From: Cladorrhinum sp. PSN259
Taxonomy: Eukaryota > Ascomycota > Sordariomycetes > Sordariales > Podosporaceae
Length of the DNA: 64,000 nt
NCBI GenBank assembly: GCA_033725935.1
Contig: MU867116.1
Location: 124,001-188,000 of the forward strand
Direction of reading: 5' to 3'
Shown here: positions 1 through 10,201 of the stretch, in pieces
How the letters are laid out: every line of letters starts with the position of its first letter
Position numbering within the stretch: the first letter of the stretch is position 1
Program-made: the position numbers and the translations under genes
The notes under the pieces: model-generated
Databases searched by the model: none
What the model was told of the DNA's origin: nothing
What the model saw: only the letters and a program-made list of their open reading frames with translations

Positions 1-1
1 C

Positions 2-634
2 TTCCGCCTCGCTCCATCCCACCACATCGTCATGGAGAACATCATGTACGGCCGTGGGGAAGCCAAGAAGCGCGGCGAGGCAGACTGGGAAGACTGGGAC
101 CTCAAACCGACTTCATATTTTTACCCAGAGAGGGACATCGCAGACGGTGCTCTGACTAGCGAGGCAACCCTAAGCCAACTGGCCGACGAGTTTCATGACA
201 AGATCATCCTGAGTCAACAACAAGCAGATGAGTTCTTTTCGGCTTTGGAGGAGGACACAAAGTTGCTGGAAGAGTACAATGCTGTCGATTACTCGCTTTT
301 TCTTGTACGGATAAAGACTCCAGAGCAGCCAGTATCCTCGCCTGCCGATTCATCAATGGTACCGACCGACCCCCCTTCCGTTCCTCCCGCGCCTCCATCT
401 TGGAGAACTGGGGTTGCCTCGGCGGATGGAAAATACATTTTCCGAGCGTCTATTTTGGATTTCTTCTGGGCAAAGCACAAGCTTCAACCCCAGTTTATGA
501 CCTTCCTGATCAATGCTTGGAACTTGTTGATCAGCAAGGATGGACCGATGAGTATTACAACGACTCCGGATGAGTATCGGCAGAGGTTCCTGAAGATGTG
601 TCGGGACATTGTTGAGATTCAGGAGGATGAGTGA
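2..634 (+). CDS. PIPK-like phosphatidylinositol phosphate kinase, C-terminal part (5' truncated by window edge)
   Basis: The frame is open from base 2 without a start codon, so the 5' part lies left of the window; an internal Met at base 32 is not the start. The ~210 visible residues resemble the C-terminal half of a PIPK (phosphatidylinositol phosphate kinase) catalytic domain. It opens with HHIVMENIMYG, followed by WDLKPTSYFYP in the position of the family's DLKG segment. EYNAVDYSLFLVRI corresponds to the MDYSLL motif, FRASILDFFWAKHK to the segment carrying the metal-binding Asp, and PDEYRQRFLKM to the conserved end of the domain. A Ser/Pro-rich insert lies between these blocks. The family phosphorylates phosphoinositides at membranes. 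The family call is good, but substrate and completeness cannot be judged here. The stop is TGA at 632-634, followed by a T-rich 3' region. Confidence 0.75.
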   Translation, partial: FRLAPSHHIVMENIMYGRGEAKKRGEADWEDWDLKPTSYFYPERDIADGALTSEATLSQLADEFHDKIILSQQQADEFFSALEEDTKLLEEYNAVDYSLFLVRIKTPEQPVSSPADSSMVPTDPPSVPPAPPSWRTGVASADGKYIFRASILDFFWAKHKLQPQFMTFLINAWNLLISKDGPMSITTTPDEYRQRFLKMCRDIVEIQEDE

Positions 635-1169
635 TTGCTCTTTTCTTTTTTCTTTGAGATGTCAATTGTTTCTTTAGTTTTCCTTTTGTTTACTTTTGTT
701 TAGTCTTGTTCTCCACCGTATTGAGATACCCAAGTATTGATTTATTGCCATTGAATACCTTTTCTAACGCTCACCCACAACCTGGAAGACAAAGCTCGTT
801 TGTGGCCATTGAGTCTATTTTATCAACTCCCAGGGTGCGCTGCCATTTTCGTAGGATTTAAAGGAAACACCTACACGCAACAAATCCGGGCTAGCACGTA
901 TCGAGAACTGTTTTCCGCCTGCTGCTGCTGATCAGATTGACATGCACAAGTGACTGCATTCATTGCATGCCGAATAATCGATGGAAGAGTGCAAAATTCA
1001 TGCCTCTTACCATATCAAGAAACAGTAATAACCATACGCTTGGTATATCCTACCCTGTATTACCTCCCAACTTGCGACATACTCCGAGCCAGAAAAAAAC
1101 TAAGCCCCATTTTATCTTTTCTCCCGTCGCTTAAGCGTGCCACAGGACCGAGGGCTCATAACGAGCGCT

Positions 1170-1220
1170 AGGATCATCAGGATCATCAGGACCATCAGGA
1201 TCGTCAGGACGGTCAGGATC
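1170..1220. repeat. 9-bp tandem repeat (AGGATCATC type)
   Basis: About five and a half imperfect copies of a 9-bp unit (AGGATCATC, AGGACCATC, AGGATCGTC, AGGACGGTC) are read directly from the sequence. In one frame it would encode Gly-Ser-Ser repeats, but no supported gene contains it. Confidence 0.85.
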
Positions 1221-1923
1221 CCACTACGACCCTAGACTCCAAAAAACGTCGGCCGATAAGTTGGCATACCCCCCAGAACCAAAGCCCAGGCCCCCATATG
1301 AGTCAACGACTCCCCAACACCCCACATCCAGTGGCGAAGATTGTATGTGCAGCGCAGATGATGGCTATCGCCAGGAAAGACGGGAAGGGCAATACCTCCG
1401 AGAACGACGGGGAAGGGCGATATCTCCCAAGCCATGGGCGAAGGTTGGGCGAGTGTGTCCCTGGGTCCCATTGGTGCTTCTTGGCGCTCTTGGTGCTCTT
1501 TTCAAAGGGGTTTATTCGGGGTATTGGTACGGGCACTCGGAGGAAGGGTTGGGGGGGGGGGGGGCACGGTGCGGGGAGGTTCTGGTGATTCAGGGTGGGA
1601 CCTGGGTTTGATGGTAGTCAGGTACGAGTCATAGCATTGATGTCGATGTCACCGGACGAAGCGAGGGGGTAGGTCTTGGTTCATTTGTTTTTTTTTCTGT
1701 ATGCTGGGTAGAGTAGAAAGTGGCCGCCGATTTGTGACTGTGTTGTTGTTGTTGCGTGTTGAGTTACTAGTAGCTGATTTGCCTTTGAACTTTGATGGAA
1801 TACTTTGGATATATGAATATGACTTTGAATAAAAGTATTATCTTGGAAGTGATGCTTTGTTGCTAAAGAATGGAGTTGTGGGTGAGGAGTGTTGAATAGA
1901 ACAAGGATGTGAGGAGGGAGAAA

Positions 1924-2014
1924 GGGAGAGAGGGAGAGAGGGAGAGAGGGAGAGAGGGAGAGAGGGAGAGAGGGAGAGAGGGAGAGAGGGAGAGAGGGAG
2001 AGAGGGAGAGAGGG
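1924..2014. repeat. 8-bp minisatellite (GGGAGAGA)n, about 11 copies
   Basis: A nearly perfect array of the unit GGGAGAGA on the + strand. It gives an artefactual Leu-Ser-Pro repeat ORF on the - strand. The purine-only strand could adopt unusual structure and its length is likely polymorphic. Confidence 0.92.
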
Positions 2015-2405
2015 ATGGAGAATGACTTGCTCTCTCTGGATGTTCGTTGCCATCGTTTCTGACGATAAATAAGTCAGGCAGTGGCTAGGAAGCTTTCAAT
2101 TTGCTGTGATGAGTTGGTGGGGAAGTAAGTAGTAGAGCAGAGTAAAGAAGGAGCGCAGTGAGAAGCAAAAGGTAGGCAGACAGAAAACTGGGCAAATAAT
2201 CACGATGTGCACGAGGAAAGAAGCACCCTTGGTGTCTCGTGCAAGGTTGAAGTAGGTACCGTATGTACTCAATGTTAAGATTCTCTAAGTTCCAGTTTCC
2301 CGCTCAAAAAAAAAAAAAAAACGCCAAGTCAACAAATCTATCCCCCCGTTTTTGTTTCCAGAAAAATCACCAAAACTCCAAGCTCTCTCATCAGCGCCCC
2401 CCTTA

Positions 2406-3626
2406 CTATACAACCCTCCCGTCAACATCAGTACGAGTCAAATGAAACTCCATCACCTCCCTAATGGTCTGATATAACCCCTTCCTGCGCGCCAAAACGC
2501 TCTCAGTCCGCTCGTTGGACAAATCCTCATCGTATTTCGTGCCCAAATTATCCGTGATCAAATGCAGGTATCCGTACCGCCTTCCGCTCCTGACAGCAGC
2601 CTGGGCCATATTTCCAATCTCTGGATCAACAAAGTCCATCCCCATTGCGCAATGTTTGGTGTGCCATTCCTTTGTCTCGTGCAGCACGCTGCCCAGCGTT
2701 ACGTGGTTGCCTACTATTACCGCATCCTTTGCTACTTCTGATACAGAGGTAGAAAGGCAGTTATCCCACGATATGATGCGGTTGTTGAGCAGAGACTGGG
2801 ACCCCGTCGCCAAAAACTGGTTGGGCGGTATGTTGGGGGTGAGGGCGCCGAGTTTGCCAATGTAGATGAACTCCTTTATGGATGGGAAGCGGCGAGAGAG
2901 CAGGTGGATTACTTCGCCGGAAATGCACCCCCAAAAGGCTGGTCGGAAACCCAGAAACGCGACTCGGCGGTTTGATTCTGGGTAGTGACGGATTATCCAC
3001 TGCCAGGGCCCGTTGCCGGTTCCTTCAAATTGGACTGACGGCCAGGAGGTGAGGTTTGAGAGGTGCCAGACCATGCCGAGGATTACCGTGTCGACTTGCT
3101 CTCCAGGGAAGCAGAGGAGGTTGGTCGAGTATTCCAGGGCGGAGAGGGTGTCTGAGCAGGAGGCAGGGATGAATGAGACTTGGTCCGAAGGGGTGAGGTC
3201 TGTCCGCTGGTTTGGACCGGGAGCTTCGAGGATGCGGAGATAGCTCGCGATTATCTCGGCGTAGTGCTCTACGTGGTCGTAGCCGGGGAAGCATTCAATG
3301 TACAGGATTGTGCCATCTTCACTCGGACGGGCGGTGGGCCGTTCCCAGTTGAAGGGCTTGTCGCGCTTTTCTCCGTGAAAGGCCTTTGAAGCGGTCGAGT
3401 AGCGGTTGTAGGCGCCTATTACAATGATTTCGTCGTATCTCTTCTTGAGCACCTCTTGATGAACTTTGATTTCCAAATATCTCGGCAGAGACGTGCCCAT
3501 GGTGTGGGTGTCGATGGTCACATCTTTGCGGGGATATAGCTTTCGCTCATGAAAGGGTCTGGTTTGAAGGACAAAAGTCTTGTCAGTCTCTGTGATTGAG
3601 AACATGTAGACGGTCGACGCGGACAT
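2406..3626 (-). CDS. Nucleoside-phosphorylase-superfamily-like protein
   Basis: Single-exon ORF of 406 aa. The C-terminal half resembles the purine nucleoside/uridine phosphorylase fold (PNP_UDP type): YIGKLGAL around residues 255-262 fits the Gly-rich strand seen as GxAGGL. FVDPEIGNMAQAA around 332-344 fits the family's nucleoside-binding 'vDMEta' segment, and LITDN near 356-360 fits the late Ser/Thr-Asp position. Residues 1-180 do not look like the family and contain an unassigned segment. The usual Met-Glu pair is replaced by PEIGNM, so catalysis is uncertain. Such domains occur in stand-alone fungal proteins and as N-terminal domains of fungal NLR-like proteins; no NTPase domain is present here. 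The start at 3626 follows a clean upstream region; a second Met at residue 8 is also possible. The functional call is tentative. Confidence 0.55.
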   Translation of the reverse strand: MSASTVYMFSITETDKTFVLQTRPFHERKLYPRKDVTIDTHTMGTSLPRYLEIKVHQEVLKKRYDEIIVIGAYNRYSTASKAFHGEKRDKPFNWERPTARPSEDGTILYIECFPGYDHVEHYAEIIASYLRILEAPGPNQRTDLTPSDQVSFIPASCSDTLSALEYSTNLLCFPGEQVDTVILGMVWHLSNLTSWPSVQFEGTGNGPWQWIIRHYPESNRRVAFLGFRPAFWGCISGEVIHLLSRRFPSIKEFIYIGKLGALTPNIPPNQFLATGSQSLLNNRIISWDNCLSTSVSEVAKDAVIVGNHVTLGSVLHETKEWHTKHCAMGMDFVDPEIGNMAQAAVRSGRRYGYLHLITDNLGTKYDEDLSNERTESVLARRKGLYQTIREVMEFHLTRTDVDGRVV

Positions 3627-4361
3627 ACCGTAGGTGTAACACCTTGGTTTTATTCTCGGCCGTCAAGGTATGTGTGACAGTGGCCGTCATTGTGGCCGCA
3701 TCGCGGATGTATTCTCCCATTTTTATAAGAAATTTGTGGAACGTGGTATCCGGTTCAGAATGGGTTTCGGACTTTTCAGGTTGCAGATGCTGGGAATATT
3801 TCTCCGAATTCCCCTGGGATTTTCGATTTTATATACCTTCTTAGTTTTGGTAGTACACCTTTCTTAATTCTCGCGTGGGTCCCCCCCATTCTAACTCGGG
3901 GTGGAACAGACCCCGACCAGTTGCCGATCGGTGAATGCACAATGACGGGGAAGGGAATACAACGGCAGCCATTCGGGATTTAATGTCTCATTCTACACTA
4001 AGCAAGATTCCGACAGGAGTGCTGTTCCTCGATGCCATTCTCCGGCAAAAGCGGTGTCGACATTCAGGAGTTGCTCTAGTGTACGGCACGGCATGCAGAC
4101 ATGGGCAGAGTAGGTACTGTACATAGATACATACGTGTATGAGTAAGAGACCAAGACCAATCAGGTCAAAAGGGAAGGACGTTCCTATTGCAACTTAGCT
4201 TTATATCAAATGTTTCACAACCAAGTTTTTTTCCTGGCAGACAGACATCTTCGCCTCATCCTCTTATAACTCACTACATGTACCCAAACCATAGGATGCA
4301 ATTTCCACTCCCCACGGCCTGGTTTTCCCCCTCAGCTGCATATCTCAATCACCGCATCGAG
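3627..4361. other. Divergent intergenic region between phosphorylase-like and Nudix genes
   Basis: The 5' flanks of two divergently transcribed genes. One TACATGTA palindrome lies at 4275-4282, in the probable 5' UTR of the Nudix gene. Small ORFs here are not supported. Confidence 0.6.
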
Positions 4362-5026
4362 ATGACTCTTAGCCCACTGCAGCAATTTGGGCCCCGAGTG
4401 GCAGTCATTGCAATCATTCAGGATGATGAAGGGAGGGTGTGCACAGGACGTCGCATTGGAACATTGGGAGGAGGTGAGTAGTACCAGTCCGCCTCGATCC
4501 AGACGGATTGAGCCGGGATTTGAATCGTTGCATAACCATTAGCTAACCAATTCCAACTTGCCACCAGGAACTCTCACCTTTCCCGGCGGGCACGTCGAGT
4601 TTGGGGAGGACATCTTTACGTGCGTGGAGCGAGAAACGCTTGAGGAGTCGGGACTTGCCGTGAAGGCGGTCAGGGTCGTCGGGGTCACAAACGACTTCTT
4701 CCCTGAAAATGACCAACCAGACAAGCTCTGGAAGCATTACATTTCAATCTTTGTCGACTGCATCCGAGAAAACCCCGCTCAGCAACCCGCAGTAAGTAAG
4801 ACGTCACCCTCAGCCGAATCGGGCGTTTTGTGCTGACCAATGGCATCCTGTCGGTCAGCGGATGGAGCCGAACAAGTGTGAGGGTTGGGACTGGATGAGA
4901 TTGGAGGATATCAAAACCCTTGCTCTCAGTGAAGACGGCCCAAAAGAGGTGTTTCTGCCTGTAATTAACCTCTTCAGAGGCAACTTCACCGCGGAGATCT
5001 CTAGCAGCATCTCCAAACTCGCATAG
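4362..5026 (+). CDS. Nudix hydrolase (MTH1/NUDT15-like size)
   Basis: Three exons: 4362-4473, 4568-4791, 4859-5026, giving 167 aa. Introns are GTGAGT...CCACCAG and GTAAGT...GGTCAG. Joining exons 1 and 2 restores GTLTFPGGHVEFGE across the junction. The Nudix box G-x5-E-x7-R-E-x2-E-E-x-G-L is complete (GHVEFGE to RETLEESGL, about residues 45-67), so the metal-binding Glu residues are present. Late residues EGWDWMRLEDI fit the conserved 'W.W...E.L' segment of small fungal Nudix proteins. The family hydrolyses nucleoside diphosphates linked to another moiety, often for nucleotide-pool sanitation. An in-frame upstream ATG at 4188 would add 58 unrelated residues; ATG 4362 gives the usual compact protein. 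Substrate cannot be read from the sequence. Confidence 0.88.
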
Positions 5027-5953
5027 GCAGCACTGAATAATACCCAGTTCGATGTGATTCGACAAGAGATCCACTCCGACCGAGACGCGCCTGTGCCGCT
5101 GAGCTGCTTGCCGAGTCTGTCCAGCAAAGCAGTCTCCTGCCCCTTTCGTGCGTCGCATTCCAATACGACTCGCTGCATCATGGCTGAGCCACTTTTTTTT
5201 TTACACTTGCATCAAACCGAATATGTGTCTCTTGATTACATTACATGTAGCCAAGAAAGCGGCAATGATAAAAAGCTTAAAACCCAGTTTTGAGTCGTCC
5301 ATCCTTCCCAAACTATCCACGCGACTATTTGAAATCCTTTCCAGTCTCCAACCGTCTTCAACCGGATCCTTGCCCCTGCTTTTCAATTTTATGTCTTATG
5401 CAGTTGGTTCTAGTGTGCAGTTGCTTTGGTATTCATTCATCTTTTGCATAAATCTCACGACCAATGAGCACAGACGATATGGGACTATGGTAGTAATCAG
5501 CGCTTAGCCGAGACCGATGGTCCGGACTCCGAGGCCCGGGCGTAAGCTTTAGAATTTTATGATTGGTCGGATATCAAAAAGTCCCTGACTGTGCAAGTGT
5601 CGTCTTATGTATATCCAAGGGGTTGCTCCACAAGCAAGCCAACACACTTTAATGTGGGCACAAGAGAGGATTGTGGGCTGATATCTTCACCCAACAGCAC
5701 ACCACGTGCATAATGCCAACACAAACGGTGAGCAGGGGCTTATGTCCGCTTAGCCTGCGAGTAATACTTAAGTCATCCCACTCCGGGCCGTGCAGATCAC
5801 CCCGAGGTCTGACATTCTTTAAAACCCTCTTCCCACTCAGACCGTGCAGCAGCCACACCATATCCCCGAGCACCGAAGAATTCCACTCTCGTGCCTCACC
5901 CCCCACCATATCACCGAGCACCGAAGCATTGCATTGCTCCACTTGCCCTAAAA
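5027..5953. other. Intergenic/promoter region of the pathogen-related-like gene
   Basis: No supported gene. It holds a TACATGTA palindrome at 5242-5249 and a 30-bp direct repeat just before the next start codon (listed separately). Confidence 0.6.
5856..5933. repeat. Two 30-bp direct repeats upstream of a start codon
   Basis: Copies at 5856-5885 and 5904-5933 both begin CACCATATC and share CCGAGCACCGAAG; 27 of 30 bases are identical. They end 20 bp before the ATG at 5954, so they lie in the probable 5' UTR or promoter. Confidence 0.85.
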
Positions 5954-6845
5954 ATGGCCACTACATCCGAAAAAGCAGAAGCCTCAGCTCCGAAGCTCCC
6001 CGACTATGTCCTAGACCCGGACGCAGTCCTCAAGGACAGCAACATCAACTGGCGGTATGGGAAAGCCCCGGATTATAGCCGGACCCGTGAATTCTTTGAA
6101 CAAAGTGCGTCCCGGCTCTATTTCCGTTATTCCCAAATCTTAATCTTTACACTATCCCCCCCTGAAGGAGTGCGGTTGTAAAAAACCCCCCTTTTGGAAC
6201 ATTCCTCCCCTCTCTCCATCCCCTTTCCCCACCCACCCCCCCTTTACCAAGTAAACAAATCCCACCCCTAACCCTAAAACAGCCAAAAAAACAACCCACC
6301 CCGCCGCCTCCTTGCCTGATCTGGTCCAGAACCTGGTAAAGAACTGGGAGATTGAAGCCTCCCACAAGCTTTCGCTCGACGAATGGCGGACCATCACTTC
6401 CCCGGCAGAGTACACCTTCCGCGTCAACGGCGGCCGTGCCCAGCCGGGTGACCACATGCTCAAGGTGGGCACCTACAACGCCATCATCGACGTGCCCAAC
6501 AAGTACTACTGCCCTGTCGCCTCGGGCTTTGACGGTTCCCACAAGATCTTCAAGAACATGATGCCCACTTTTGCTTGGGAGGTTCTCGAGGTCTACTCGG
6601 GCCCGCCTCGGGTCGCGTTCAGGTGGAGGCACTGGGGTGTCATGGCGGGGGATTACGAGGGGACAAATGACGAAGGGAAAGAGATCAAAGTGAAGGCTCA
6701 CGGGGGGACCATCGAGATTGAGGGTGTGGCGATTGCCGATGTCGATGAGGGGCTGAGGATCAAGGGGGTTGAGGTTTTCTTTGATCCCATGGGGATATTC
6801 AAGGAGATGGAAAAGGAGGTGGATGTAGAGGTAAAGGGGGAGTAA
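5954..6845 (+). CDS. Plant pathogen-related-protein-like, SnoaL/NTF2-fold protein
   Basis: Two exons, 5954-6104 and 6283-6845, giving 237 aa. The intron runs from GTGCGT to AAACAG, and splicing restores a contiguous LPDLVQNLVKNWEIEASHK segment. The order NINWRYGKAPDY, LVQNLVKNWE, VYSGPPRVAFRWRHWG, HGGTIEIEGVAIADVDEG and VEVFFDP matches the plant 'pathogen-related protein' family, which belongs to the SnoaL-like NTF2 superfamily. The molecular role of that family is not established; the fold usually binds a small hydrophobic ligand or catalyses a cyclisation or dehydration. There is no signal peptide, so the protein is probably cytosolic. The acceptor side of the intron is C-rich. Start ATG 5954 has the context AAAATGGCC. 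The family call is firm, the function is not. Confidence 0.8.
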
Positions 6846-7014
6846 TAGTAGCAGCAATAGTAGTACTCAGTAACAAGGAAAGAAAAGTGTGCCTCGTAAC
6901 GAAGTTTGTTTTTTGTGAGTTTCAAAACTTTTGTATTGCTCTTTTGATGCTTTTTATCCTTTTTTTTTTTTTTTGGTTTGAATTGGAAATCCGTGGCTAC
7001 AGCCGGCCTCATCA

Positions 7015-10000
7015 TTATTTTTGAGCGTAGTTGAAAGCGTTGCGAAGCTCACAAGTGCATTGCGAGCCCTGATGGTTTGCTGAAAAAGACGGTGGCCGCA
7101 GTAAGGACAGGATGATGACGAGATAGACGAGGTGAGGCAGAATCTGGGTGACTAGTGCCCAGTTTATCAGAGTGGTGTCTGCCTCTTGTCGTGAGAATGA
7201 TGATGATGGAGGAACTCGATTAAATGCCTCCTTTCTGTCGGGCCGAGATGGTCTTCGTTTTCTCGCCGCTGCGGATTTTGGTTTTCCGGTGGACCTTACA
7301 CTGCTCAAAGCTGTCTTCCCCGTAGTTTGTATTGGGATCCCGCGTTGTTGGACCGAGGTGGTAGGTGCCGTCTCCTGGATTGTAGCTGAAATTGTAACGG
7401 CACGTGACTCTCCTCCTGCCTCCAGTCGCTTAGAAGTTATGGTAGAACCTAGGCGTTGAAACTTTCCGCGATGTGGTTCGAGTTGATCGAACTTTTGTTT
7501 CAGTATCTGCCTAGATACCTCGTTTGGCTGGATCTCGACGGCTTCTGGAAAAGTCCTCGCCCCTTGTTGATGGGTATTTATGATCTTGAAGAGCGGATTT
7601 TGGAGCTCTTGGTAGATGGAATCCAGTTCGGAAAAGACCTGGGCACTTGAAGCTCTTTGGAGCAGCCCCGCTGACTCAACAACGAGCATGTTCGTCATCA
7701 CGAGGTCAAGAATCCGGTGGATAGTATCTGAGCATCCCGGTTCTCCTCGAAGACTCCTCACAAACTGAGTGTTGCTTGATTAGCGTAAAACTGGACTTGT
7801 GTCGGAATAAAAACCACTCACGTCGTGCACCCCAACATCGACACGCGCAAAGATAGGTCCATCTCCACGAGCTTCGGGCTCCCGGACATATGAATAAAAT
7901 TTGGCCGATAAAACACCGCCATTCAGAACGTCGGGCTTCTTTCGACAGTGGAGAAGCTTGCCCACGTACTCTCCGCCACCTACAAACCAAGCTATCGTCT
8001 CAAGCATGATGCAACCGAGCGACCAGACATCATCCGAGGCCGAGGCCTTATTGCCCTGAGTGTTGCGCTCGGGGGGCTGGTAAGTCTCACTTGGCATGCT
8101 ATTGTCAAACCCGCTCAAAACCAAGGTATATGCGGTAGCATTAGTGGCACAGTCTGCTCGATTGGGGTCCCTGTAACCGAGTATATGATATGCCGAGATT
8201 CCTCCTTGAATTTCTGGTAGCCTATCATGACTGTCCAAGTTGCGCACGCTTGTGTAAAAAATCTGTAGAGCGTCCGCTAGTCCTCGGAACTGCTTTACCA
8301 GCCACATCAGTGATGGCCTTTCCAGAGGGGGACCTGCGGTGGTGTTGTTCCACAAAAGCTTTAGATGTGCATCGGCCCAAGGAAACAGTAGACAGCTTTG
8401 ATCACCATGTTCATAAGCGGCAAAGAACGGCCTGAGATGGGGGTGGTTGAATTTGGCAACTCCTTGCAACCATTTTAACTCGCGGTCGAAATGCTGACGC
8501 GTTTGTAGAGAGCTAGGTGAGTGAACTTCATCTGCCTTTGCTTCGAGCTCTTCGATGGCAGAGGAAGAGGATGAACCGTGGTACGATGTGAACGTCTTGA
8601 GAGCAAAAATACCATCGAGTAGCTGGTATTCACGATTTTGTTAGTAAAAGCAGGACACAGACACTGGTCTAACCAGACTCACGTAAGGATGCTCGAAGAA
8701 ATGATGGGCATCATGGATCCTGACACGGGATAAGTAGGCATAGCTCTTATACCGTTCATTGAAATACCATTCCTCGGACCACGGCATTGCTTGTCGTCTA
8801 TCGAATCGAAGATGCGGTGTGTCTTTGGGGAATGAAGCCGGGACCATTGTCCACTGAAGGTGTTGAAACTGTTCGTGGCTGAATGCACCCAAGGAACAGA
8901 GCGTGCCGTGCGTTCGTGGATTCTGTAGTCTAACCATGTAATTCGTCGACGGTGTGACGGTTTTCAGGGGAAGATCTATGTCCGAGATGCGTTCATCAAT
9001 AAAATTGACAACCTCCCATGGTCGTTGCAACATGGCCAAGATGGCAAATATTCTGCAGAGACTTTGTTCGCCCTTGAAGCACACCCGTTGCGCATAGTCG
9101 TGAATGTGCTCGTCCGTTAGTGGTTTGGCCAGGAGATCCCGCCCTTTCGTGATTTCTTCCGTGACAATATGTGGAGTGATGATCTGTTCGACCGATCCGA
9201 GTGGGAAAAATGTCCGCCCCAAGCCTGAGTTCCCCGTGGTGGATTTGATCCTGAGCAGGAGTTGGACTAGAGATGTATCTGCAGGGTTCTGGATAACGAG
9301 GCTCTTGTCATATTGGGGATAAGGCTCTTCGCCGCCGCACAACTTCTCACCCAGGGGGTAAAGCTTCCCAACGTCTGTTGGCATACCGAAGGGTCTTGCG
9401 TTGCCGCCAGAAGCCTGCGTCTGTTTTCTAAGACATGTCGTAGTATTGTTGAGCGTCGAGGCAGCCAGGTTAGACGGAGGCAGGGGAGGCAAGTGCTGAA
9501 TCTCAAGTGTCTTGGTGTTCTCTAGAGTAATGAATTCAGGGGCTGGGAGACATGAACTATCCAGATTCACGCCTTGGCCTGCATCTCCAAGTGCTAGATT
9601 AGTCATGGCTTGATTGACTTGAATGTCATGTATGTCGTTGGACATATTGTTGATTCGGCTCTCCATCACCGCAATGGATTGACTGGAACATTTGGGTCAG
9701 CTCGGTCCACGCAAACCAATTGGGGGGACCGTTTACGAACCTGATTGATGAGAGTATCACAAACCCCGAGTATTGCAAGTCTTGATAGAGTTCGTTCTTG
9801 AGACTCTGGACCCTCTTGAGCTTTTTCAGTATGTCTTTTCCCCTGCTGACGGATACCAGGGAACCCCTAGCTCGAGCCATTCTAGAATCGCTTAATAAAG
9901 GCCTGCAAGATTCAAGCAATTTGTCCAAATCTATGCAGGCCTTATAAGCTAGCCTCAGTATCCCGGTCATTCGGTGAATCTGTCCCCCAACGAGCCTTTG

Positions 10001-10201
10001 TATCCGCGGGTCCTTGGTTTCGATGGCGACATGTAATTCTTGAAAGACCTCCAACGAACGATTGAGGTCCTCAATGACGAGGACCAAATCTTTCGGGGCA
10101 TCGCGGAGATTCTGAATGAAGCGATAACAACCCGCAATGCTGCGGCAGATAAAGTCGGTAAACTGCGCTGCAGCAGCTATGGTGCTCAAGGGTTCTGCCA
10201 T
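7015..10201 (-). CDS. Gene A: STAND-type N-terminal domain + conserved core + pseudokinase + C-terminal TM
   Basis: Four exons on the - strand: 10201-9741, 9682-8683, 8622-7822, 7764-7015; 1003 aa. Residues 1-155 resemble the helical fungal N-terminal domain of STAND proteins (MAEPLSTIAAAAQF start). Residues ~290-487 are a core domain shared with genes B (39.3-43.2 kb) and C (51.3-53.9 kb). Residues 488-754 are a kinase-like domain on one phase-0/phase-0 exon. It keeps the N-lobe Lys (IFALK, K496) and the DVWSLGC segment, but HGDIKPEN is QGGISAYH and DFG is GFD, so it is a pseudokinase. The tail holds a block shared by A, B and C (LVMTNMLVVES) and, unique to A, a Lys/Arg-rich stretch plus a hydrophobic segment near residues 956-976. 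A start at 10228 would add nine residues. A membrane-attached signalling or scaffold role is inference. Confidence 0.8.

Larger units (their letters stand above)
635..2405. other. Intergenic, repeat-containing
   Basis: No convincing gene. It holds the 3' flank of the PIPK-like gene, a 9-bp tandem repeat near 1170, a G-run near 1551-1562, an 8-bp minisatellite at 1924-2014 and a poly-A tract near 2305-2322. ORFs of 60-116 codons exist on both strands at 937-1634 but overlap one another, and none has a recognisable domain. Confidence 0.6.

Noticed and set aside
1261..1611. 116-codon ORF with a hydrophobic stretch
   Set aside because: No family likeness, runs through a G-tract, and conflicting ORFs of equal length overlap on both strands.
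1838..2053. Leu-Ser-Pro repeat ORF (-)
   Set aside because: Produced entirely by the 8-bp minisatellite.
4474..4567. tRNA-like string inside intron 1 of the Nudix gene
   Set aside because: A T-arm-like GATTCAAATCCC is present on the - strand, but its stem does not pair and there is no acceptor stem.
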